Assembly (NCBI GenBank): GCA_963678705.1 | Contig: OY783219.1 | Location: 2,914,001-2,978,000, forward strand | DNA length: 64,000 nucleotides | Direction: 5' to 3' | DNA from: Panorpa germanica | Lineage: Eukaryota; Arthropoda; Insecta; Mecoptera; Panorpidae | Part shown: positions 1 through 11,815 of the stretch, piece by piece | How the letters are laid out: every line of letters starts with the position of its first letter | Numbering within the stretch: the first letter of the stretch is position 1 | Notes under the pieces: model-generated | Told to the model about the DNA's origin: nothing | What the model saw: the letters and a program-made list of their open reading frames with translations, nothing else | Database searches by the model: none | Program-made: the position numbers and the translations under genes

Positions 1-3000
1 GCGTTTTGCAAAACTCACTGAGATCCAATACATTTACTGGACGGCTACACACCTGATAATATTTTTACATACATAAAATTACATTGTGTGAATATAGCAC
101 GAGAACAGAAAGCAGAAAACAGAAAACATAGAACGAAGAGAAGGAGGTTGGCTATTTCTGTACAATAACTGGTGTTTTCTATGGCTAAACGATGCAACTG
201 CTGCTCCATCTGTGTATGCATTATGTAACTATTGTACACACTGTATCCCATAAATGAAACCACAACGAAATGAAATTGAATTTAATCGGAAAGCTGCTTT
301 TAATGTCGGGACTAAATTAAATCCGATAAGGATATTTTAAATAATTAAATAAAATGTTGTATAATTTTGTCTATATGGTTCAGTATTGGTTTTATTAGGT
401 TTTTTATTTTTATATTTAGGCCGAAAACGAAAAGCGAGCCGTGTTTCGGGACTCGGGGATTTTATTGTGTCGTATTTGTATGTATTTAAATACTTTTAAA
501 TAGTATTTGTACACATCTCTGCTGTCACCATCAATAGCATGCAACGTAATTGCCCTGCGACCAAGAAACACAGTCGCTCAAAACCAATTTCAAATCAGTT
601 TAGTTTCGATCGTGCCGTATGTGTTCTCTCACTCGTATACACGTGCGTTTTTTTACTAACAACACAGTTATTACAACACTACAATTATCTATTTTCTACA
701 ATTTACAAGTTTTTTTTAATATTTTCTACTACAGATGTAGCTTACTATTGCTGTACTATTCTTTCATGAATAACTCTCTGGCTTTACCGCGTTCTTTATC
801 CTTCTTGGTTTTTACCACAACTTTCGTAGTCGCTATTTAACTGCAAACTAGTCAAAACGTAGAACTCAACTAACCAACATCTTTCAGATAATTTGTACTC
901 ATCAATCATAGCAATCAACCAACGCTATCATATAACGACGCCGTGGACATTTTTAGTTTATTATTTATATTTAAAAATTATTTCAACTGATATTTGAAGC
1001 TCGCTTGGCTACGTTTAGCTGGGTTGGAACTGTCTATAAAAATGTTCAAATGTGTATGGGCCTTAATATAAACTGCAGAGCGCTTAAAACTAATTGCACA
1101 ATTGAACCATACGTCCACCAGTTTCTTTATAACTCAATTACTTTTCACTGTCACTATATTTTCCACATTTTCCACCTGTATTGTAGCATATTTACAACCA
1201 CCCTCATAACTCCAACTCGTTTTTGTGCAATTTTCCATATATTCCTACATTTACTTGTGCATTAGTAAATTCAATTAGGGTATTACTTTGCTATTAACAA
1301 ACCCACAGCGCGCGAATGGTAAATGCATATGAGCAACTAAAAACGCGCGGGAGTGGAAGTAGGAATGATGGTGGGAGGAGGAGACTTGCATCAGATATTG
1401 ATCACAACATAAATTTGAGATGTGAATACATGTTGTTCGATCGTAATTTTCGCGAGACTATCATTTCCTTATTGTTTTACTATATTAAACGCCGGTAAAC
1501 TAAGACAAAATCCAGTGGTTTACGATTAGTACATTCAGCTCTCACCTTGCCACCTCTTAAGATATCTGTAGTGTAGTATTCTTACTCCTTCCCACTTCCC
1601 TCCCCCCTCTGGTTGTATAATTCAACACAAGACAATGCTACATGAACACCCGGTGCATTGTACATCGCAGTTTGCAGAGTACAGCCTCTCGCAGAGCTGC
1701 TCTCCTGTTGCAGCATCCGTTGTATGGTTAAATAACATTACGTCATTGAATTCGATACTAAGCTGCTGAAAATTGTAATAACTAGTAACAACTGCAAATA
1801 AACCCCACACTGTAGTACCCCCCCACAGTCTCCTGATCCACTAGCGAGATACCCAACGATTTTGTATAACGTAGGATGCAGCTGATAATACTGGAGCAAA
1901 TTATTTGTTAAAACAACATAAATTATATCGACTGTATCGAATTATATCCTTAAATACAGTCACGGCAAAAACGTTTTATTGTGGTTGTTAGTTGTGTGAA
2001 GGTAATTTAATACATGGTTCATTTGAATTAGCTACAAATCTCAATATTAATTCAATTGTGTAACTAGAAAGAGATGAAAAAGTTTTTTTTTCGGTTTCTT
2101 TTTATTTGACTGTTAATTCAACATTGGCACTTACTTAAAAATCTTTTTGTAGATGTATATTATTAATCATAGGTTTACTTAATAATTGCATTTAATTTAG
2201 TTAAAGAAAATTGATTTTTATATTTTCTAGAACCAATAGCGTAAATGCTGTTTTAAATACCAAATCTCATATTTGAATTTCAAATATATTTTGAGGTTAG
2301 TAATTCTCTGCAATTTAAAATTCTATTAGCTTTATTCCATGCACTTTCCTCTGTTAAATCCGCTTAATTTACTTACCCTCAGTTGCCCCTTTTTTCCAAA
2401 TAATATTTTTGTTTGACTACTTCAAGGTAGCGGCGCTAAAACTGTTTTTCTATTAATAAATTGCTTTAATATAATTTATGAAAGAAACCGACAGGTGGCC
2501 TCTAAATATTTTATAAATGTATTTCGGGGTAGTCTCTATACCACACACTCGCACCAATATGAATTAAATTAGTTCTTCAAACATGATAGGGATGAGGAAC
2601 GGATTTGGATTGCAGCTTCGCACACATTTCAAAGCAAACACTTCTCGTAATAGAATACTCGTTACCAAATATTAATAACAAAGCGAAATAGTGAATCCAC
2701 ATTCCATGCGAGTGTTTATTTATAACATGTTTGTGTAAATTGCTGATTATTTGATTAAAATCGATCGGTTTCATCCAATCCAATCGACTCAATCTAATTA
2801 ATTACATTGTAAACTTATATAAAATTGTCTAATTCTAAATTGTAGTTAATTACCCCTTGTAATAGCATCTTACTTCAAAAATATTCCAGAACACTCCTAG
2901 TACTGTATATATACATATGTATGTATATATTCTGCAGACTGTAATGTTCCTAAATAATGAACCGTGAAAGCATCCAGCAGTGAAACAGGTCAGGAGTGAG

Positions 3001-4110
3001 GATTGTCGAATTTTCATATTTTATCGGATTTCGGAACACTGCACACTACGTTATACCGTCTATCGTCTATGGAACGCTTTACATTTTGTTTGTTTTATCA
3101 AAGTACATTCCAACAGAAAGCTTTTCTGACTATCCAGTATATATATATTCGAACCAATTCAAATGCCTTTAAATATTTTATGAAATTACATTGTTTCTAC
3201 TTGAATATGAGTTTATTTTTTATTTAAATTGAATTGTTCAGTGATGACGTCATTTTATAATACAATTTAAAATGTTCTGTGTATTCTCTGTTTTATTAAG
3301 TTTACTAGTTTATAAAGTTCAATATGTGCTAGTGGTACAGGTGTATGTTCAATTGTTGCAATCGTTTGTTTTAAATATTTAGTTTCCATAGATTCGTACG
3401 AATATTCTATTCACGTTTATGAATGATATGGAGTTTATTGTCAAATCGCTATTCATCGAGCGACGAATTTAGATCGATGTGAAATTTCAACATTTAATTT
3501 TAAATAAATTTAATCTACCTACATAATGCGAAAAGTGGTCTGTAGTTCTAGAAAGTCTAGAAGTCATAGATATATGTTATATCACTTGCCGTCAGTAAAT
3601 TTTAAACAGACTGCTAGCTTCATAAAGTTCTAAGACATTGGTCAAGCATTTAGACCAATTCTCTTATATATAATATATAACAATATAATTCATGAATCCT
3701 CATCAGAGGGCTTGGAAAGTTTGTAGTTCGATAATCGATAAGTTGTCGATGCTATTGTATCCTATCCTACCCCATCGGATCTGATCATGTTTTATCAGGA
3801 CTCCAGGGATGTTTTATGTTTACTCTTGCAAGAAGTTTCCATTTAAAATTTGTTTGCATTATTAATTGCCATAGAGATTATAAGAAAATAGGAATACATG
3901 TACAAGCATCCTCCTTAAAGTTTGCAACGAACTGCACAGAAGTATACGAGTTCCTTAAGAAATTAAACAAATATTTACTAAAATGTAAACTTTATTTAAT
4001 CTTGTTATATGCTATTTACATATACTATTGTATAACGTATTTATTTCCAGTAAATTCAGCTAGTGTGGCACTAGCGCACAGTGGTTTAAAACACGAGTAT
4101 TTTTTCGGGC
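1..4110. other. No supported gene; AT-rich non-coding DNA
   Basis: Only short chance reading frames (72-137 codons at most) with no recognisable motif, no codon-use signal and poor continuity. No RNA gene, array or clear transposon boundary was seen. Confidence 0.55.
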
Positions 4111-4122
4111 TTACTACATCGT

Positions 4123-4344
4123 TTACATTCCATTTAATCTTCCTCTCGTTTGTCCTCCATCCCCTTCTTCATCCTTCCCTTGCAATATCTCCTCGAAGCT
4201 TTCCACCTTCTTCCAACACGCACTCTTAATGTGTTCCAATTTCTCATCTACTTTCTTAGGCCTCCATTTCTTCATTCGTAATTTTAGTTTCGAACTACAC
4301 CTAATAGTTCGCTTCCATACATCAGGTAAATTAATTAATTTCAC
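4123..4344 (-). mobile_element. Probable LINE ORF2 C-terminal fragment
   Basis: A 73-codon minus-strand frame, rich in Lys and Glu, contains KWRPKKVDEKLEHIKSACWK. Its LEHIK...C resembles the LEHIKFE of the LINE end at 36634. The upstream Cys-x2-Cys is missing. It is diverged, so assignment rests on one short motif and overall composition. Confidence 0.45.
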
Positions 4345-6889
4345 CTATATCACTTTTTAATAATTCAAATTTAATCTAAGAACACCCGTGATATTTCAAA
4401 GTGTTAAGCTTACAATATCTAAGACATTGTCTTGCTGGAAGCTTTCGCACACGAAAGCTTTAAGCTCTAAAAGATAAATTTCTAATAACTTAGGTACATA
4501 TGTACTCTATGTAACAATTTCAGTTCAAAGTTATGTTACTAACACATAGAAAAATTATAATTAACAGTAATTTTCTTCAAAGAACAAGGATTTCCCGAGA
4601 TTAAAGGAAATTGTATCTCCAGGCAGTCGTCTGAATTTGACAATAGATAATGTGAGCTGAAAGAAGCTTTACAACTTTGACTTAAGGGTACATCAGAGCT
4701 TACAGAGTGTAGTGTATGATTTGAGGTATAAACCTCTTAAAAAAATATATAGTTAATTAATTTAATTAATCTTTAGCACATTAGAAATAACGGTGCTTAC
4801 TGAAGACTTTAAAAGATTCTTTGTTGTAATCTTAGAGTTTAATAGAGAAGATAATATGAAAAGCAATAGTAGATAATTATTAGCGAAATGCTTCACAACT
4901 TCTTTAGCGAAGCTTTTATAAAGCTCAAATTCATTTTATTTTATGGAGCGTAAGCACCTCCCCATTCACCCTCGCCACTGGATATAATTTTACTCTGTAA
5001 CTGTTTTATTCATGTTCAAGATTCTACTTAAAAATTTCTATTTAGGTTTTTCAAAATACCGACTTCCTCGAAAACTCAGTGAAAAATATGAATACCACAA
5101 AAGTTTGAGAAAAGCTTTCTCTACAAAATTACTGCAAGTTTTACTCTTGAGTTTTCAACTAGTGTGAAATATAAGAAGAAATATCTCTCCTTTGCCTTTA
5201 AGAACCTGTATCATCTATATCTTCTTTGAAAAGTGTTCAAAAGCGTTTAAATTTGAAGGTACCGTAGGTGAGTTCTATACTCTATATAAAATATATTCAA
5301 ATCACAAGCATCTCGTGCGTTTTCCTCAAGCGATTAACTACATATATTATCTGCTCCTTTGTTGAATCTGCTGATACAGCAAGGCATGTGTCTTGTCACC
5401 ATACACCCGTGAGCATGAGCGTCCGCAGGAGATTTATCATAGGAACCCAACCCTTCAGATTCTACTGCATCGCGTATAACTTTCTCAAAGTTTTTCATTC
5501 CACCTAGTAAAACAGTTGATAATAAGTAGGAGGTAATTGTCACGTTTGCCCCTATTCACGGACGCCACTGTGTCTACGAGCCAATACATGTCGGGTTAAA
5601 CGTTAAACGTATGATAGTGCGAAACACGGTTAGCGAAGGTATGAACAGAACAGCTCGATACAAATCAAATAAGTGTTCAACGCATGCGCAGAAGATCGCA
5701 TCGTTTGTGTTGTTTGCACATGTTATATTCCATTTGCATTGATTCGTTGATTCGTTAGGATTGAAAACAAAGGACAGGTGAAACACTGATGGGTTTAGTG
5801 GGCTAAACAAAGATTTTGAAAATGAAATGATACCAGGGAAATATTACCCGTGAAAATAAGCTGTTTACTGAATTGTAAAGCTACATGCTACATTTGAAAA
5901 TCAATTTGTGACTTTATTTGTTTAGGATTTAACTAATATTCAAGGAAAACTCTAATTAGGGATCATACATTTCATCAACCATCGGCCACCTTCAGTATAT
6001 AAACTTTATAAAATTAGAAATTTTCCTTTACTCGATTATAGATTTCGTCTACGTTGAATTTAGTTCTGGCATCTATTAGCCAATCCTCCACAGACTCCAC
6101 ATCCACGTCAACCCGAGACTAAGACCCAGACAGACTTACTTTACATTTTCTCTCTTCCATATTCGCCGACTCCCAAAAGGTTTTCTACTATTTTCATATC
6201 AATTCTACTCTCTGAATCATTTTTAATCATTACTCTATTTTAAAAAATGATTTATGAACATTTTCTTGTGTTAGTTTTTCTCATTTCTCCTACGGATAGA
6301 CTATCATCATCATCGTCACCGTCATCGGGGAAATCGATACCCTGGGGATGTATTTACTCGTTCAGTCTCTATACCAGACTACGAGTAATACTCTACTGAA
6401 GGATTTGGAAGTTTGGCTTTTGTGGAAGTACTATCCATTCGAATTCGAGTGACTACATTGCATTATGTATGTTCGAATGTGATCCTCTGTACCACGGCTT
6501 GGCATTTCGTATTGCCGTTGGAGTAAACACTGGATCTGGCACCAACTGCTGGAAAACTGGAGTGTATGCATTATCCCTGCATGTTTATGCGTCTGGAGAC
6601 AGGGTATTCAACAATTTTGGGTAGCTCAAGTAGACACATAGTTGTAAAGAATCCTTAACCTGTTTGCTTTGCTAGTGACTATATTCGCCTTGGACAAGAT
6701 GTTATTTACGTGCGACTGGTGAAAGAGATTATTCGAAATGCCTTTTCAGTTGTCAAATTCGATGCTATTCTAGAATCCGACCGTTTAGACTACATGGATG
6801 AAGACTGCCTTATTCTAGAAGCCTTAGCTTGACAGTTGTACACTGAAACAGACTTTAGGATCAATGATAAACAATAGGTTGCTATTTCA
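4345..6889. other. No supported gene; decayed sequence
   Basis: Includes a perfect 9-bp hairpin AAGCTTTCG-caca-CGAAAGCTT at 4439-4460 and an NRF-1-like palindrome CGCATGCGCA at 5681-5690. A + strand open stretch at about 6676-6830 (DYIRLGQDVIYVRLVKEIIR then NAFSVVKFDAI) looks like former coding sequence, probably of a transposon, but I cannot name it. Confidence 0.45.
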
Positions 6890-7075
6890 TCGTAATCATA
6901 TTGACGCTACAGCCTTTTCCCTTCCAATTCCTCATATCTATGTTGCTTGTATCCTACTCCACTTGTTCTTTCCAGCTAGCCCATGATCTTCCTTGCAGTC
7001 TTGCACCCTTTGGATTCTCTCCCATCAGTTTCTTAGCGGTTCTGTTCCTAATTTCCGTCATTGGTCAATCGGTTC
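6890..7075 (-). mobile_element. Probable LINE reverse-transcriptase C-terminal remnant
   Basis: Read on the minus strand, 7060-6900 gives RNRTAKKLMGENPKGARLQG followed by RSWASWKEQVE, a stop, DTSNIDMRNWKGKG. It resembles the C-terminal tail of RTE-like and related LINEs (NPxGxRxxGRPxxRWxDQVxxD...NW). The frame carries a stop, so it is a relic. Confidence 0.45.
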
Positions 7076-9373
7076 CATCGCTGTGTTTATTTGCTCATCT
7101 GATATGTTTATTGCATATACGATTTCTGGATCTAATCGGGAACAAAATCTGATAGTATCAGCTCAGATCTGATTTTAGATGCGATAATTAGACAGTTCAT
7201 CTGAATCTAAGACGTAATCTGTCTAAATAGGACTTCAAATGTTTGACAGTATATTGTTTAAAAACTTACATGTTGGAATCTTTTGCCAATCTAATTTTTC
7301 AGACATTTATTTAGCTTTGATGTGTCTTAAATGTGTGGCCGCCATTTGAACTAAATACGAGTGTTCAATAATGGATAATTTTCAAAACTCTGCTACGTAT
7401 TTGGTGGACCCTGTATTTCTATACCCCTATAAATTATGAGATGCATATTTGGCCGTTCTATTGCCCCATTCAATTGCCAAGTAATATGTCATCCATATTT
7501 CAAGCTCAAAATATATTCAATATTGATAAAAAACGTATTTTATGATTTTGTTAACAGATGGCACTGTTTGCAGATATATTTGTCATCATAAACTGCAAAT
7601 TTTTAGTCAATAAAATGCTATAAACAGCTAAACAACTAGAGCATAAATAAGCATGCTATCTCTGGAATAGCACACTTTTGTGTGTGTATGTTTTTTTTAA
7701 TGAAATTTGCTTTAACGTTTTATATTATTCGTAAGCCAATATATAATTTGACCAGATAAGGCTAGGGTGTTGTCACCATCTTCTCTAGAGTTACGTCAAA
7801 AAGGTAATAACAGTAAAAGTAATTAGAGTGTAGCAATAACACGTTCTGATAAACTACGAAAGGAGAAATAAATTTACAATTTTATTTATGTGTGTGTGTG
7901 TGTCAGTCAGACTACAAAGCCCTTTAACAAACAATTAATTAAAATGTTTTTATTAATTAACACATAAATCTTACTTAAGTAATTTTCCGCACGCCTGGAG
8001 TCGCCCTGCCCTCCCTTCCCACTTCGTTTTCATTTCGTTTAGTTTCACGTCCTATCCTATCGTCATCGCAATAAGATTAATAAATTATATAATAGATTGT
8101 TGCAGGCATTTATTGTCCATGGAATAGAATATTATATAATTAGAAAACTGAAGTAGGCACTTTACAGAATAATTACATTAAATATTCATTATTTCTATGG
8201 GAATTGAGTCCCGTCCCGTACTTTATGAAATATATTAGAATAACCTTTGTAGAAAACTCTTGCTTGGTGGAGGCGCCGGATATAAATTAGTGGGGTGCCT
8301 ACTTTAAAAATGTAATATTCGAATAGACAGGTAGAAAATTGCTTGCAGTGCAGTTTACTATTTAAAGTGTTATATTTCAATATTATAAAAAAGCTACAAT
8401 GAGTAGGAGGGTCGCGTTAGTATGCATAGAAAGGGCTGGTCGTGAGACTGTCTGGATCCATCGAAAATAAATGTCCACGTTAAATTCTTTGACACAACAC
8501 TAGTCCCAATATTTTACTGAGTTTCCAGTATACCGGGCTGCTTTATCCGTAAAAACTCTATCATCTCCAGTAGAAGTATACTTCAACATAATTCTGTTAT
8601 TTTTTAATTACATTTAAACGTGAATACTTGCTTGTAGTCGTCGTATACAGGTTCCAAGAAAATCTGTTTTGGATTTTATGAAATGAATCTCCTCGTTTCG
8701 TCTCGTCACGTGCTGATCAAACAGTTTAGCATAGAATTACGTCCGTGCCCGTTGTTGCTGCCAAATTTGATTAAACCTAATTTGTGTTATATTTGCGAGC
8801 GAATTGCTTTCGTTACGCCCAGGTAGATAATCCATTCATTACGTTAATGTAGCTACTTGAAATTTGTTGTGCCATTCAACATTTATTAGGTGTAACAATT
8901 AATTAAATATCTCTAGTTTTATTATTAGCATTTTTCAACTGGAGCTATGTTTAAACCCACCTGTAAGTGCTCATGCTTTGAAGATTTCTTTATATTTATC
9001 AAATGGCGACCACACAATGAAGAAGCAACCATCTTAAGACCTTGGAAACATATAAAGATGCACATAAGTCTATCTCAAAACATAATTGTTAGCGTTATCT
9101 CAGTGTGTTCTAAAGATAGTCCTTATTTTGTCGAACCATCCCTCATCAACACTATTACATAATAAATTCACATTATCTAATATTCACAAATAGTCTATTG
9201 TTTATCTATTGATACTCAAACCTTTAGTTATCTCGCAATGACAAAAAAACAGACTTGCCCTACTTTCACAATGAACGGCTCCTTGGTATATGTTTATGTA
9301 ATATGGTAACCATTATCGCATTTGCGTCATTTCTGAATAAGGCCATGAACTATTAAGACTGGTATATGTGCCC
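7076..9373. other. No supported gene
   Basis: AT-rich DNA with short GT/TG simple repeats near 7890. Reading frames are short and without recognisable content. Confidence 0.5.
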
Positions 9374-9394
9374 ACATATATATATATATATATA
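9374..9394. repeat. Short (TA)n microsatellite
   Basis: About ten TA units, next to the dispersed repeat copy at 9397. Similar short GT runs are at about 7890-7903 and 9664-9679. Confidence 0.8.
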
Positions 9395-9396
9395 AG

Positions 9397-9435
9397 CAAC
9401 ATATACTTATCCGGCTCGAAGGATCAGAATTGTGT
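9397..9435 (+). repeat. Dispersed repeat with TTATCCGGCTCGAAGGA, copy 1
   Basis: Contains AACATATACTTATCCGGCTC followed by GAAGGATCAGAAT. The same string occurs more completely at 10385-10490 and in altered form at 11680-11815. Confidence 0.65.
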
Positions 9436-10384
9436 GTGTGTACAGGCTAGGCGTGCTTTTGTTTATACCTTGTTAATGCCTGGGTATACAAGGATACTGT
9501 AATTCAATGCCCATATCTTACATGTCATTGTATCGAACAAGGACGTCCTCGTCCTGTGCTCTATAGATATCGATGATAGCACGTGGGGCTGTACCAATGA
9601 GATCGCTGCTGTTAATTGTGCTGCGAGATGACATGGTGCTATATCAATATATAGATATATACGTGTGTGTGTGTGTGTGGAAGAGAATTCTAAGATATTG
9701 TGGTGTAAACGGATTTCCACCCCTTCACTAACCATCACAGTTATGTAAGTCCTCTTAAGAATCGCGGATATCCTTCTGGCATTGACATTTTATTGAAGAA
9801 TTACAAATATAGGTAATAAAGATGGTGTTAAATGCTCGTAAATATGTTTTATAATTTGAAATACAAACTTATGTTCGCATCGAATATAGAGAGAGCTTCA
9901 TGTTGTTGTTTCTTGTTGTATCCTAAGAAAAACTGTCCAGTGATGGTGCTAAGTGACATACTACACTTTCCAGACAGTGATTCAATGACCTGTATCATAA
10001 ATAATAAATACAATATTACAAATAATCTGATAGAATATGCAAAGAAGATTACTTTATATGCAATAATAGAAGTACGACAATATTGTTTCTTTGAGAGCAG
10101 CAGCTTTACTTCCGGTTGAATAACCTAGTGCAGTTCGGAGTACAATATGATATTTATTGAATAAAGGAAAATGCGATGTTATGATGAGATGCTACTTTAA
10201 ATATTCAATGCTAAGTAATGCTACAAAGGACCGATTATTTATTTATTGTAAGACGATAGTGGGTTTAGTTTGAGAGCTGTGTTAGTAGTGGAACATCTTT
10301 GAGCACATAAATAAACTTAGGGTGAGAACTAATGAAATATTTCGTATTTTGAAGAAGTCTGCGCCAATTAATATTGTACTGCAT

Positions 10385-10490
10385 AACAACATATACTTGA
10401 CTTATCCGGCTCGAAGCACCAGAATATCATATCAATAAAGTTACTCGGAGCTTTGAGCTTTTAAGTATAAGTAATATCGTAGAAATTATA
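10385..10490 (+). repeat. Dispersed repeat, copy 2
   Basis: Contains AACATATACTTGACTTATCC, GGCTCGAAGCACCAGAATAT, CATATCAATAAAGT and then GAGCTTTTAAGTATAAGTAATATC. The last part is shared with 11760-11815. Confidence 0.7.
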
Positions 10491-11679
10491 CATTATTCAG
10501 AAATGTATGAGCCAAGATTTATTGAGTTGTATATATGTATGTATCGATAACTGTAACAGAATTTTAAGTACAGATGTTTAAGATTCTGTAGGTCTATAAT
10601 AAAAAACTTGTAGAAATAAAAATAACACAATAAAAAAACAATAAATAAAAATTAAGTTACCGAACACCACGGCAGCGTTCTTGTTTCTTGTCAAGGGCTG
10701 AAGACTAAGGGTTTACTTCGTGGTATAGCATTATTGCTGAGTCAGGTCGCGTCTCAATTGACCACCAACACCATCATACACTTTCCACCTCCCTTTTTCT
10801 CATCTACTGTTAGAACCACGGCTATACAATTTGGTATTTCTCACCCTTATTTCCTATTTACTATTTGGACCACAGTATTATTTGCAGGGGTAGTAGGCCA
10901 TGTCATTTGTGTCGTTCATGTCATAGAGGGACTTTATAAGAAAACCACATACACACACATACATACATCTTACTGTAAAAGGCTGATATTTGGTTCTTAT
11001 GTGTTTGCGTGTATATAAAGTAATGTAATACATCTAAATAAAAAAGTAAAGAATTACCAGCTATCAGGCCTTTACAGTTTTGTATATACAAAATGTAACT
11101 GTTATATATGTATAGATGGTCAATACATTTTTTTCACCAGACATGTTTCATATACTCCAAAAGAATTTTCTTTTAACATTTTCACGAGGTGTTAAGTGCA
11201 CAACAGAATTTTATTATTTTTGATGAAAGAAAAACTATTTCAGTTTTTATGAAGGGTGAACAAAAATTGTATACAAACATATTAATAAGTTGTATAAAAA
11301 GCGAAAATGTATATATACATTCCGTATTTTATATCTTAAATCATAAACAGTAGGCTGTGCTTTCTATATCAGAAACAAGACAAAACTGAAAACTTAGTAA
11401 CTTGAATATAGGTTATAATAAAATATATTTACAGAGTTTTGATAGAATAAAGAACATTAAGCTTTGCTTAAAATATTTATTTTAAAACCAAAAACAATTC
11501 CCTCTGAAGACCAGAGCGTCTAACGTTCCTTCTTATTCGTTAAAGAGACCACTCTCTAATATTACAAAATGTCAGCAACCCATAACAATATGAATAGATA
11601 ATTATGCAATAATATTTAATTACAAAATAACAATTATGTAATCATAATAATGATTAATCCATCAGCCATACACGTTACA

Positions 11680-11815
11680 TGACAACATACACTTGACATT
11701 CAACGTACAGGACACGTGACAACAAAGTGCGTCATCCGGCTAAAAGGACCAAAACATCATATCAGTAAAGTACCACACAGCTTTCAGCTTTTAGGTATAA
11801 GTAATATCATAGAAG
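11680..11815 (+). repeat. Dispersed repeat, copy 3
   Basis: Contains ACAACATACACTTGACATTC, CATCCGGCTAAAAGGACCAA, AACATCATATCAGTAAAGTA and TTAGGTATAAGTAATATCAT. An insert of about 30 bases separates the first two blocks relative to copy 2. The three copies within 2.4 kb suggest one decayed element family; the class is unknown. Confidence 0.65.

Noticed and set aside
3816-4229. 137-codon plus-strand frame, the longest in the left part
   Set aside because: No domain or motif, hydrophobic low-complexity content typical of AT-rich DNA, and it overlaps a LINE remnant on the other strand.
5334-5543. 69-codon minus-strand frame with KNFEKVIRDAVESEGLGSY
   Set aside because: Composition is mildly protein-like, but no family, splice context or conservation could be shown.
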